From: Bacteroidota bacterium
GTDB lineage: Bacteria; Bacteroidota; Bacteroidia; Chitinophagales; Chitinophagaceae
Assembly (NCBI GenBank): GCA_018266575.1
Contig: JAFEAE010000023.1
Location: forward strand, 682,001 to 746,000
DNA length: 64,000 nucleotides
Direction: 5' to 3'
Positions 42,434 through 51,138 of the stretch are shown piece after piece. How positions within the stretch are numbered: position 1 is the stretch's first letter; every line of letters begins with the position of its first letter. Below the pieces are notes generated by a model. The model did not search any database. It was not told the origin of the DNA and saw only the letters and a list, made by a program, of their open reading frames with translations. The position numbers and the translations under genes were made by a program.

Positions 42434-44557
42434 TTACTTCAACAACTGGTAAACAATCAAACTCATTACATACGCAAGCCCAGTCATATAAATCAATTGG
42501 ATTGCGGGCCATTTCCAGCTTCTTGTTTCGCGGCGTACTACAGCAAGTGTGCTCATACATTGCATGGCAAGCATGTAAAAAACCATCAGGGAAATGCCCG
42601 TTGCAAGTGTATATACTTTGGTGCCATCTTCTTTTTTTGCAGCGTCCATGCGCTGTTTCAATGTCAACGGGTCGGCATCTTTGCCGCCTTCAACGCTATA
42701 TAATGTTGCCATTGTTCCAACAAAAACTTCCCTTGCTGCGAATGAAGTAATTAATGCAATACCAATTTTCCAATCGTAACCCAGCGGATGAATAACCGGT
42801 TCAATCGTTCTTCCCAAAACCCCTGCATAAGAATTCTCCAGCAATGCAGACCTTTTCTCTTTATTAAGCACATCTGCCTGTTTCGGGTTCTGTTGAATCT
42901 GCTGGTTATATTTTTCTGCAACAGCATTCATTTTTTCTTTCGGGCCATACGAGCTCAATGCCCATAAAATAAGGCTTATTACCATGATCACTTTTCCAGC
43001 ATCGGTCACAAATATTTTTGCTTTGGTGATCATCGTTACAAAAACATTTTTCCATCTTGGCGCCCTGTACATCGGTAATTCTAAAATAAAAAAACTTTTC
43101 TCTTGTATTTTGATAAACCATTTTGCCACGTAAGAAACAATAAGCGCCATTAACAATCCCATCAGGTATAATCCCATCATCATTAAACCTTGCAGGCTGA
43201 TAAAACCAAATACTAATTTTTTCGGTATCACTAATGAAATCAGGATGGTATAAACCGGCAATCTTGCGCTGCAACTCATTAATGGTGTAATGAGAATGGT
43301 AAGCAAACGTTCTTTCCTGTTCTCAATATTTCTTGCACTCATTATTGCCGGCACTGCACAGGCAAACCCGCTGATCATAGGCATTACACTTTTACCATTC
43401 AATCCAACTTTTCGCATAAGCTTGTCCGTTAGGAAACTGATACGGGCCATATAACCGGTATCTTCCAGCAATGTAATAAGCCCGAACAAGATCATAATCT
43501 GTGGTACAAAAACAAGAATGCCGCTTAATCCTGCCAAAATTCCGTTCACTAATAAATCGCTCCACCAGGCTTCGGGCAAAAAACCGGCAAACCAATTGCT
43601 GAGGTGTGAAAATGTCCAGTCAATTCCATCCATCGGAAATTGTGCAAGCCAAAACACACTTTGAAATAATAAAAATAAAACAGCCAATAAAATAAAATAA
43701 CCCCAGCGCCTGTCCAACAAGACAGCATCTAATTTTTCCGTGAATAATGTTTTTTGTAATGGATCGGGTTCGGAAACTGTTTGCTGCATTACCTGTTTGA
43801 TGCGGCTGTAACGTTGCAATATTTCTTCTGCCTGCACTTTTGTATGATTGAAATTACGGGCAGATTCTATGCTTTCAATTTTATTATGAGAAGAAGAATC
43901 TAAGTGAAAGTTTTCATGATTGATTAAATAATGGATGGCGGTGTAATCACTCATTCCGGGGAATAAATGTTGCACATCGTTTACAGCATCAACAGCCAGT
44001 TGTTTGTTTTCAATAAAATCATGAACAGGCGTTTGATATAATTGGGCAGCAGTTTGTGCAATCGCTTTTTTTAATTGCGGTATCCCTTTATTTTTTCTTG
44101 GATTAACAGCCACGACCGGAACACCAAGTTTGCGTTCCAATTCTTCAAGATCAATCTCAATCCCTTTTTTGCGGGAGAGATCGAGCATCGTCAATGCAAT
44201 TACTACCGGAATTTTCAGATCGATGATCTGCGAGCAGAACAACAGGTTTCTTTTTAAGTTACTTGCATCTGCAAGTAATACAACCATGTCTGGTTTTATC
44301 GCATCATCCTGCCCCAGTAAAACCTTATACGTTACCCATTCATCGGCACGTTTCGGATATAAGCTATATGTTCCGGGGAGGTCAATAATTGTTGCGGAGA
44401 GATCATGCGACAATTCTGTAGCTCCTGTTTTTTTATCAACAGTTACACCGGGAAAGTTTCCGACTTTCTGGTTCAAACCAGTCAATGCATTGAACAGTGA
44501 ACTTTTTCCACTGTTTGGGTTGCCTACTAATGCTATATGAAGCTTGTTTTTTTTCAC
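42434..44557 (-). CDS. feoB: Ferrous iron transporter FeoB
   Basis: Fe(II) permease of 707 residues. The N-terminal G domain shows ALVGNPNSGKSSLFNALTG (G1), DLPGTYSLYPKRADE (G3 and following) and a helical regulatory domain to about residue 275. Two Gate domains and the FeoB_C core occupy the remaining membrane part (MSARNIENRKERLLTILITP; FAAREVFVGTMATLY). feoA is not adjacent. A -7 box is present upstream. Confidence 0.95.
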   Translation of the reverse strand: MKKNKLHIALVGNPNSGKSSLFNALTGLNQKVGNFPGVTVDKKTGATELSHDLSATIIDLPGTYSLYPKRADEWVTYKVLLGQDDAIKPDMVVLLADASNLKRNLLFCSQIIDLKIPVVIALTMLDLSRKKGIEIDLEELERKLGVPVVAVNPRKNKGIPQLKKAIAQTAAQLYQTPVHDFIENKQLAVDAVNDVQHLFPGMSDYTAIHYLINHENFHLDSSSHNKIESIESARNFNHTKVQAEEILQRYSRIKQVMQQTVSEPDPLQKTLFTEKLDAVLLDRRWGYFILLAVLFLLFQSVFWLAQFPMDGIDWTFSHLSNWFAGFLPEAWWSDLLVNGILAGLSGILVFVPQIMILFGLITLLEDTGYMARISFLTDKLMRKVGLNGKSVMPMISGFACAVPAIMSARNIENRKERLLTILITPLMSCSARLPVYTILISLVIPKKLVFGFISLQGLMMMGLYLMGLLMALIVSYVAKWFIKIQEKSFFILELPMYRAPRWKNVFVTMITKAKIFVTDAGKVIMVISLILWALSSYGPKEKMNAVAEKYNQQIQQNPKQADVLNKEKRSALLENSYAGVLGRTIEPVIHPLGYDWKIGIALITSFAAREVFVGTMATLYSVEGGKDADPLTLKQRMDAAKKEDGTKVYTLATGISLMVFYMLAMQCMSTLAVVRRETRSWKWPAIQLIYMTGLAYVMSLIVYQLLK

Positions 44558-44584
44558 TGATATGCATTACGCTTCGTGAGCCTG

Positions 44585-44592
44585 CAAAAATA
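44585..44592 (-). promoter_or_regulatory. Candidate -7 promoter element for feoB
   Basis: The minus strand reads TATTTTTG, an exact match, about 28 bases before the ATG. No Fur-box-like 19-bp repeat is obvious. Confidence 0.42.
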
Positions 44593-44639
44593 ACACGGAA
44601 ATGCTTACCCGGCTTACGAAATCGGGAGTGATTGCCGGA

Positions 44640-45377
44640 TTATCTTTTATGCACGACCAGTTTTCCATCTTCATAAAATGGAAGTACATTGGCAATATCG
44701 GGAGTTAAACAATAACGGATATCTTTTTCCAACCCATAACCCGATAAACGATGATAATGCGAAGCATTTTTTTGTTTGATGAATTCAAACAAATCATTTT
44801 TTGCATCGCAATAAATTGTCTCTGCTATTTGCGAAGAATCGCAATTGATGGAAAAATTATCTTTTATCTTATTGATCACAGCCCCTGCAAATAGTAAATC
44901 TTCGAGGTTTACTTTATCTTTCCATGCTGCACAGCCGAGAATAATATTATGATTTTGTGCAAGTAGATAATCACATACTGCGCTAAGATTCGGAAACGAT
45001 CCGGTAATGATTTGCCCAGCCCCTTTTTCAAGCGCCATGTGCAGCAGCTTTGTGCCGTTTGTAGTAGTAAGCACCAATGTTTTTCCGCCAACAAATTCTT
45101 TCGGGTATTCAAACGGGGAATTGCCATGCTTTAATCCTTCCGCAATTTTTCCATCACGTTCACCTGCTGTAATGCCGTCAATTTGTTTTCCAAGCTCGAT
45201 GCATTTTGCAACGCTATCTACAGGTATCACGCATTTCGCGCCATTGAATAATGCGGTAGCTATGGTAGAAGTAGCCCGCAATACATCTATGATTACAACA
45301 GTTGCATTATTAAGATCATATAAATGAAGCAATGCCGGGGAAAGAGATGTGTGCAGTGTGGGTTTCTGGTTCGCCAT
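44640..45377 (-). CDS. comB: 2-phosphosulfolactate phosphatase-like protein (ComB)
   Basis: 245-residue member of the ComB family, whose founder dephosphorylates 2-phosphosulfolactate in coenzyme M synthesis. Family blocks are VVIIDVLRATSTIATALFNG, ITAGERDGK, TTTNGTKLL and ILGCAAWKDKVNLEDLLFAG. Coenzyme M is not expected in this organism, so the physiological substrate may differ (sulfolactate metabolism or another phosphate ester). No other sulfonate genes are adjacent. Confidence 0.88.
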   Translation of the reverse strand: MANQKPTLHTSLSPALLHLYDLNNATVVIIDVLRATSTIATALFNGAKCVIPVDSVAKCIELGKQIDGITAGERDGKIAEGLKHGNSPFEYPKEFVGGKTLVLTTTNGTKLLHMALEKGAGQIITGSFPNLSAVCDYLLAQNHNIILGCAAWKDKVNLEDLLFAGAVINKIKDNFSINCDSSQIAETIYCDAKNDLFEFIKQKNASHYHRLSGYGLEKDIRYCLTPDIANVLPFYEDGKLVVHKR

Positions 45378-45449
45378 AGCTGCAAAAATAACAGATAGCT
45401 GAGAAATACGAAACAGTACATTGCTATAAAGAATTAAAGCGCCGTTAAT

Positions 45450-45926
45450 TTATTTGTTCAGAATAAATTTCCATTTCTCCGTTTCCGCATATTCTTTAAT
45501 AACATGGTTGCGTTGCTCTAATAATTTTTTTAAATAGTTGGTAAGAAAAATGTGATTGGCGATTTTTCCAAAATTTCCATAAGGAGTTTGAAAAGAAAAA
45601 AGATCGATGATCAATGAACCATTATCAACTTGTTTGAAATGATGTTCGTGTTTCATGCTCGTGAAATCGCCATCCATCATTTCATCGGTGAAGGAAAATG
45701 GTTTACTAAGCGCCGTGATCTTTGTTTTTAATATTCTTGTTTTGAAAAGATGTTTTGCTTTCCAGGTAACTGTTTCATCAAAATCAATTAAGCCTGTCGT
45801 TGTTCCGGAAACTGCTTGTTCATTGGTATGCGCCATTGATTTTTTATGAAGGTCGATGCTCCTGCTTAAATCGAACACACGTTCAATTGGTGCAGCGATA
45901 AATGTAGTAAGATGAATGGTTGGCAT
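45450..45926 (-). CDS. SRPBCC-family (START-like) protein
   Basis: 158-residue single-domain protein with the START-like helix-grip fold. The first strand and helix HLTTFIAAPIERVFDLSRSI, the strand FKTRILKTKITALSKPFSF and the long C-terminal helix YLKKLLEQRNHVIKEYAE match. Such domains bind hydrophobic ligands; some relatives are annotated as cell-division-inhibitor-like. Function unknown. No close operon partner. Confidence 0.82.
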   Translation of the reverse strand: MPTIHLTTFIAAPIERVFDLSRSIDLHKKSMAHTNEQAVSGTTTGLIDFDETVTWKAKHLFKTRILKTKITALSKPFSFTDEMMDGDFTSMKHEHHFKQVDNGSLIIDLFSFQTPYGNFGKIANHIFLTNYLKKLLEQRNHVIKEYAETEKWKFILNK

Positions 45927-45991
45927 TTTTTACATGGATTTGGATCTGCAGAATTATAGCAAAAACCCTTCCATTATTTCAGAAACCAAAA

Positions 45992-47077
45992 CTAATTAAA
46001 AGGAATTTTTACCACTTTGGCATGCAATAATTTATCACGCACTTTTATAAAAATTTTTGCATCGATATGTGCAAAAACAGTACTCACATAACCTAGCCCG
46101 ATCGCTTTTCCGAGGCTTGGCGACTGTGTTCCAGATGTTACTTTTCCTATTGTCATGCCTGAAAAATCCTTGATCTCATAATCGTGCCTGGGGATCCCTT
46201 TATCGATCATTTCAAAACCAATCAGTTTTCGTTTTACCCCTTCGTTCTTTTGTGTTTCAATAATGTTTTTTGCGATAAAATCTTTGGTGAATTTGGTGAT
46301 CCATCCGAGCCCTGCTTCCAATGGTGAAGTGGTATCGTCAATATCGTTTCCATACAAACAATATCCCATTTCGAGGCGCAATGTATCGCGGGCACCTAAA
46401 CCAATCGGTTTTATTCCCTGCGCTTTTCCCGCTTCGAAAATGGCGTTCCAGATTATTTCTGCTGCATTATCCTTGTCTTCAAAATAGATCTCCACACCGC
46501 CGGCGCCGGTATAACCGGTTGCGCTTACCAATACATTATCAACACCTGCAAATTTTCCTTTTACAAAGGTGTAATATTTTAAATTGAGGATATCCATTTC
46601 CGTTAGAGGCTGCAGGATCTTCGTTGCGTTCGGCCCCTGGATTGCCAGCAAACAGGTTTTATCAGAGATATTATGCATCTCCGCCCGGGCAGAATTATGT
46701 TGAGATATCCAGTTCCAGTCTTTTTCAATATTACTTGCGTTTACAACGAGCATGTACACATTATTTTCTTCAATACAATACACTAAAAGGTCATCTACAA
46801 TTCCGCCTTGATTATTAGGAAGGCAACTGTATTGCGCTTTTCCCGCAGTAAGTTTTGAGGCATCGTTGGATGTAACACGCTGAATGAGATCAAGCGCATG
46901 CGGGCCTTTCAAAATAAATTCACCCATGTGGCTCACATCAAACACACCGGCATTATTTCGCACAGCAGCGTGTTCATCATTAATCCCGCTATAACTGATC
47001 GGCATATAATATCCAGCAAACTCCGCCATTTTAGCTCCCAGTGCAATATGTTTTTTTGTGAATGGAGTATGTTTCAT
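45992..47077 (-). CDS. gcvT: Aminomethyltransferase (glycine cleavage T protein)
   Basis: Transfers the methylene group from the lipoyl-bound aminomethyl intermediate of H protein to tetrahydrofolate. Length 361 is standard. MAEFAGYYMPISYSGINDEH, GVFDVSHMGEF, SATGYTGAGGVEIYFE and LRLEMGYCLYGNDID are diagnostic. gcvH and gcvP are not adjacent, which is common outside Proteobacteria. A -7 box precedes it. Confidence 0.96.
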   Translation of the reverse strand: MKHTPFTKKHIALGAKMAEFAGYYMPISYSGINDEHAAVRNNAGVFDVSHMGEFILKGPHALDLIQRVTSNDASKLTAGKAQYSCLPNNQGGIVDDLLVYCIEENNVYMLVVNASNIEKDWNWISQHNSARAEMHNISDKTCLLAIQGPNATKILQPLTEMDILNLKYYTFVKGKFAGVDNVLVSATGYTGAGGVEIYFEDKDNAAEIIWNAIFEAGKAQGIKPIGLGARDTLRLEMGYCLYGNDIDDTTSPLEAGLGWITKFTKDFIAKNIIETQKNEGVKRKLIGFEMIDKGIPRHDYEIKDFSGMTIGKVTSGTQSPSLGKAIGLGYVSTVFAHIDAKIFIKVRDKLLHAKVVKIPFN

Positions 47078-47099
47078 GTAGGATGCTTAATTGAAATTT

Positions 47100-47107
47100 C
47101 AAAAATA
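47100..47107 (-). promoter_or_regulatory. Candidate -7 promoter element for gcvT
   Basis: The minus strand reads TATTTTTG, an exact match, about 23 bases before the ATG. Confidence 0.42.
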
Positions 47108-47151
47108 ATAATTGCGAAAGTATAACATGCAGTTCAGCCCGCCAACAAATA

Positions 47152-47180
47152 AAAAGGCCCCCGCCTTTCGGCATGAGGCC
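47152..47180 (-). terminator. Terminator of the tandem NTF2-like gene
   Basis: On the minus strand GGCCTC pairs with GGGGCC around an inner GCC-GAAA-GGC tetraloop hairpin, followed by TTTTTATTT. Confidence 0.72.
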
Positions 47181-47227
47181 CATGTTCCAACTTCAACCAA
47201 AACTACTAGAGATATTTTTTGATATGA

Positions 47228-48145
47228 TTAATGTCCATAACTGATCACTCTTGAAATTTTCCATTCTCCGTTTTTTAATTGCCAGATCATAGCAAACTTG
47301 AACGTGCCACAGATCTGTTGGCCATTTTCTGTATGGCAGAAACGATGTTCGCCAATTTCCATTGCGCCGAAATTTTTTACAGGATATACCTCAAGCGTTC
47401 CAGGCACCAGGTCGCGGCGTATATCTTTATTATTTTGAAAAACCTGTGTAAAGCCAGTTACATTTTCAGTATAGTTTGATAGTCCGCCTTTATCGTGATA
47501 GAATTCGAGGTCCTCGGTAAAATATTTTTTTATTTCATTTATATCATGTGCATTATACGCATCGAATAAAACACTGTCCATGTGTGCAATGGTGTTGTAT
47601 AATTCGGTGTTTGTGCTGGTATGATAATTATTCAACACTTCATCAAATTCTTTTGACATTTTCCATTCACCATTTTCCTTTTTCCAACTGCGTGTGAATT
47701 TTGATTCTTCAGCCTTTGCATATTTATTTCCATCGGCGAGCACATAAAAATGTTGTATGCCTGTTTGTAATACTTCATTATTATCAACCGGAAAAATGCG
47801 CATACTTCCCGGTTCAACATCTCTTTTCATTTTTTTCAAAGAAGAACCATTTGCATTACAAAAGTTGTGTTTGATGCTGCTTAAAAATTCTTGTTCTGTT
47901 TGTTTAGATGAATGTTGGAGATCGCTATTCATTTGCCAGAATTCAAAATCTTTCGTAATGATTTTTTCTATGGCACTCAAATCGCATGTATTAAGCGCCG
48001 CATTAAACAACAGGCTGTCCTTAACCGTTAGTTCATCCATTGTTTTTTGGATAGGCTCGTTCTGTGCACAAAGATTTTGTGTTGAAAAGCACATAACCAA
48101 TAAAGAAGCTGTAGCCATCAGAAAACGGATCGCTTTCGTTTCCAT
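47228..48145 (-). CDS. Exported protein with two tandem NTF2-like (DUF4440-type) domains
   Basis: 305 residues. A signal peptide ends near LCAQNE. Two homologous NTF2-like domains follow at about 33-163 and 172-305. Matching positions are KDSLLFNAALNTCDLSAIEK / MDSVLFDAYNAHDINEIKK, then KRDVEPGSMRIFPV / RRDLVPGTLEVYPV and GEWKMSKEFDE / GEWKISRVISY. This is a clear internal duplication. Ligand or activity is unknown. It is not obviously part of the PadR/PspC unit upstream. Confidence 0.82.
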   Translation of the reverse strand: METKAIRFLMATASLLVMCFSTQNLCAQNEPIQKTMDELTVKDSLLFNAALNTCDLSAIEKIITKDFEFWQMNSDLQHSSKQTEQEFLSSIKHNFCNANGSSLKKMKRDVEPGSMRIFPVDNNEVLQTGIQHFYVLADGNKYAKAEESKFTRSWKKENGEWKMSKEFDEVLNNYHTSTNTELYNTIAHMDSVLFDAYNAHDINEIKKYFTEDLEFYHDKGGLSNYTENVTGFTQVFQNNKDIRRDLVPGTLEVYPVKNFGAMEIGEHRFCHTENGQQICGTFKFAMIWQLKNGEWKISRVISYGH

Positions 48146-48190
48146 ATATTTTTATTTTACTATTTGCTTTGAAAAACCTGTTTGTTATGC

Positions 48191-50419
48191 TCAGAATAAT
48201 GTTGTCAAAAAATATATTGGCGATGATATCTGGTCTGCGTTCTCATTCTTTGCCAATCTTTTTTCTGCAGTTGCAGAATCTTTTTTAATAGGCTCTTTTT
48301 TGGGTGCAGGTTTTGAATGATTTTCTTTTATGGAATCGGTATTGCTTTTATAATGGTATACGCCGGTTGCAGGGGCTTTAGGTTCTTCTTTTTTGCGATT
48401 ATTATCATCGTCCCCTTCATCCTGGTATTTTTTATCCGTTCTTTCCAAACCATCTTTTGTCATAACGTATTCTACTCCTGCTTTCCAGCCATAATTATCT
48501 CCCCAGTTATCATCCCAATCTTCATCATCACTGATGTTCCATCCGTGGCGGCGATTAATGTTTATGTTGAACCAATGGTAATCATCAACGTCTTTATTAA
48601 TTTCTATTTTTTTGCCTACAGGAACTTCAAGTACAACAAGCAATTGCTGGTTCCTGAATTTTTCATGCTTGCTTATTCCGAAACCATGGGCTAATAAAAT
48701 GGTGCTGTCTTGCTGGGTGATATCAAAACTTATTTTTTGTGCAAGCTCTTGTGCTTTCGATGTTGATTCTCCCCTGCTGAAACGCAGACGATGAACATGG
48801 AATGAAGAATCTTTACTTTTTACAATGTTAATACGGACGGTATTTAAGATTAATGAATCATAATTTTCACCGTACAAAGGCCAGTCAGTATCCCAGTTCA
48901 TTCCCCAGTTGCGTAAGTGATAATGATGCTCGGTAATACTATTAGCAAGATCGATATACATTTTTCCTTTTGCTGGCTGAGTGATTTTTACTTCGTCTTC
49001 TACAAAATCTTTCACCCTGAAATTGCGGACAAACATGCTGAACAAAACTATTGTGCAAACCAGCCCGATGATCCACAAGCTTCCGAATACATAACCGAGA
49101 TAATGATTGCGTGAACGTGCCCCCATAATTCTCCTGATGAGCCAGGTTAATAAAGCAATTAATGGAACGCCTAAGAACAGCACAAGGCTTGCCCATGCTA
49201 AAAAGTTTTCAGTAAAGCCAGCTAATAAAAAACCTTTTAATGGAAATACTGCCATGCCGCCGAATAATAAACCAATCAACACGCCAAACAAAGCAAGCGC
49301 AATAACTCCGGCAATGAATAGAAAGAATGCTTTGAATAATACACCAATCACATGACCAACGCCCGAACCGCCTTCATTATATTTTCGCCTTTCATGAATT
49401 TCAGATGCAAAAGCCCTGCTTTTTTCCTGGGCCGTTGTTTTAAATTCACCGGCAAAACGTTCAGCCCCTTCTTTTACAGAGGTGCCTACTTTTTCAGCAC
49501 GGCCCTTGAAGCCTTCAAGGTCTTCTTTAATAGTGTTTGCAATAGAATTAAGGTCTACTTTTTCGCCGCGCATTTCTAATTTTTCTGACGCAGTTGTTGC
49601 AACAGGAACTGCTATCCATAATATAATGTAGGTGATGATTAATGTACTTCCTAATCCACCCGAAATAAACCTCGGCCCGTTAAATCCATAATCCCAGTTC
49701 CATAATGCTGCATGGAAAATGCCAGAAGTAATACCAAGTACAAAAGGCAACGCAAAAATCAACCGGGGTATCCATGCCTGGATATTAAAATATGCTGCAA
49801 GGCCTCCGGCAACACCGCCAATCACCCTGTCGTCAGAACTCCTGTATAATCTTTTGGTGATGTTTGAATGAAGTGATTGTGATGGTACTATGATCCACAA
49901 TAAAAGATATACCCAAAGCAATGCGCCGAACAGCACCACAAAAATGATACGCAAAATCACAGGATCAATTCCAAGATAATTTGCCAAACCACTGCAAACA
50001 CCACCAATCAGTTTATCATCGGCGTTCCTGTATAATCTGCCTCTTCCCGGAGGTGGCGTATAATTGTACGCACGTTGTTGTGATTGAGATTGCGACTGTT
50101 GCTCACTGTTTTGTTGTTTGGAAGAAGAGCCATTATTTACGCCACTATCGGCATCTGCGGCTTCAAAATCTTCTGGTCTTCCCATGCTGTTAATGATGTT
50201 GGTAACGTCTGCATCTGTAATGCAATTCGCACCTTTTTTCAGAAGCTCTGAAAACAGTTCAGCAATGCGGCTTTCGATGTCATTGATGATCTCATCTCGG
50301 CCTTCTTCGCTCGCGAAATATTTTCGCAAACTGTCGCTGTACTGTTTAAGCATATCATAAGCGGATTCCTCAATGGGAATTACCCTGCTATGAAAATTTA
50401 TGTTGATGACCTTTTTCAT
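48191..50419 (-). CDS. PspC-domain membrane protein with two PspC repeats
   Basis: 742 residues. Residues 1-90 form a HAAS-like helical domain (IESRIAELFSELLKKGANCI). Two PspC domains follow at about 128-190 (RNADDKLIGGVCSGLANYLG) and 200-275 (RSSDDRVIGGVAGGLAAYFN), then a cluster of membrane segments at about 360-455. A soluble C-terminal beta-rich region ends in a Lys/Glu-rich disordered tail. PspC proteins act in envelope stress sensing. It follows padR by 26 bases, and PadR is the likely regulator. Confidence 0.88.
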   Translation of the reverse strand: MKKVININFHSRVIPIEESAYDMLKQYSDSLRKYFASEEGRDEIINDIESRIAELFSELLKKGANCITDADVTNIINSMGRPEDFEAADADSGVNNGSSSKQQNSEQQSQSQSQQRAYNYTPPPGRGRLYRNADDKLIGGVCSGLANYLGIDPVILRIIFVVLFGALLWVYLLLWIIVPSQSLHSNITKRLYRSSDDRVIGGVAGGLAAYFNIQAWIPRLIFALPFVLGITSGIFHAALWNWDYGFNGPRFISGGLGSTLIITYIILWIAVPVATTASEKLEMRGEKVDLNSIANTIKEDLEGFKGRAEKVGTSVKEGAERFAGEFKTTAQEKSRAFASEIHERRKYNEGGSGVGHVIGVLFKAFFLFIAGVIALALFGVLIGLLFGGMAVFPLKGFLLAGFTENFLAWASLVLFLGVPLIALLTWLIRRIMGARSRNHYLGYVFGSLWIIGLVCTIVLFSMFVRNFRVKDFVEDEVKITQPAKGKMYIDLANSITEHHYHLRNWGMNWDTDWPLYGENYDSLILNTVRINIVKSKDSSFHVHRLRFSRGESTSKAQELAQKISFDITQQDSTILLAHGFGISKHEKFRNQQLLVVLEVPVGKKIEINKDVDDYHWFNININRRHGWNISDDEDWDDNWGDNYGWKAGVEYVMTKDGLERTDKKYQDEGDDDNNRKKEEPKAPATGVYHYKSNTDSIKENHSKPAPKKEPIKKDSATAEKRLAKNENADQISSPIYFLTTLF

Positions 50420-50445
50420 CTTAAATGGTTTTGAATGGTTGAAGT

Positions 50446-50814
50446 TTAGAAACTTGGGTTTTGGTTGGTACTGTCGGGCATACTGTCTGTTTTATTTGCC
50501 AGCATGTGTACAGCATTCGCTAACTCGTTCCAGGTGGCTTCCAGTTCTGTGTAGAAAGCCTGGCCTTTTTCGGTGAGCGAAAAATATTTACGCGGGGGAC
50601 CAGAATTGCTTTCTACCCAGCGGTAGGTTAACATGTCGGCATTTTTTAGCCGGGTCAACAATGGATATAAAGTCCCTTCCAGTATATGCAGGTTGCTGGC
50701 TTTCATCTCCTCAACAATATCGCTCGGGTAAGCTTCCCCGCGGCGGATGATAGAGAGGATACAAAACTCCAGGATACCTTTCCGCATCTGGCTTTGTGTG
50801 TTCTCAATGTTCAT
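50446..50814 (-). CDS. PadR-family transcriptional regulator
   Basis: 122-residue winged-helix repressor. The PadR signature runs from LEFCILSIIRRGEAYPSDIV through LEGTLYPLLTRLKNADML to GPPRKYFSLTEKGQ. It is the first gene of an operon with the PspC protein, a pairing widely seen in Bacteroidota. A dyad overlapping the -33 box suggests autoregulation. The inducing signal is unknown. Confidence 0.93.
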   Translation of the reverse strand: MNIENTQSQMRKGILEFCILSIIRRGEAYPSDIVEEMKASNLHILEGTLYPLLTRLKNADMLTYRWVESNSGPPRKYFSLTEKGQAFYTELEATWNELANAVHMLANKTDSMPDSTNQNPSF

Positions 50815-50891
50815 AACTAATCATTTTCTGGTAATGCCTATTTGGCAAGCTATTTTCAATCTTCACAAACCCTGTTTTCCTCTTTCCAACA

Positions 50892-50931
50892 CAAATATAG
50901 GCAGATTTTAGTACTATGCAACACAAAGTAC
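50892..50931 (-). promoter_or_regulatory. padR-pspC promoter with overlapping dyad operator
   Basis: On the minus strand TTG (50921-50919), a 19-base spacer and TATATTTG (50899-50892) match the Bacteroidota promoter fully. A dyad with arms GTACTATG (50911-50918) and CAAAGTAC (50924-50931), matching at seven of eight positions, covers the -33 element and is a good candidate for the PadR binding site. The remaining bases up to 51081 hold nothing convincing. Confidence 0.65.
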
Positions 50932-51081
50932 CGTATTAATAAAGGTAATTTTTATAAACAGGGAATGATTTTTGCCCTGAAATGCAAGCTGGATGAGGAT
51001 TTACAACGAAAACATACAAAAAATAAATTTTTTAAGGAATTGATGGATGGCTTTAAAATTTAAATGAACGGTAATAAAAAA

Positions 51082-51126
51082 AGCCACAGATTCACAGATT
51101 TAAGTCAAATCTGTGAATCTGTAGCT
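51082..51126. repeat. 19-bp inverted repeat, family E/F, copy 2
   Basis: AGCCACAGATTCACAGATT (51082-51100) pairs with 51108-51126 with one mismatch and a seven-base loop. Arms match the element at 41655-41706 except at one position of the right arm. It lies 12 bases from the stop of the 2OG-oxygenase gene. Confidence 0.8.
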
Positions 51127-51138
51127 GAAAAACTAAAA

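Noticed and set aside
50842..51063. A 73-codon plus-strand frame upstream of padR
   Set aside because: It runs across the padR promoter and operator and has no recognisable feature.
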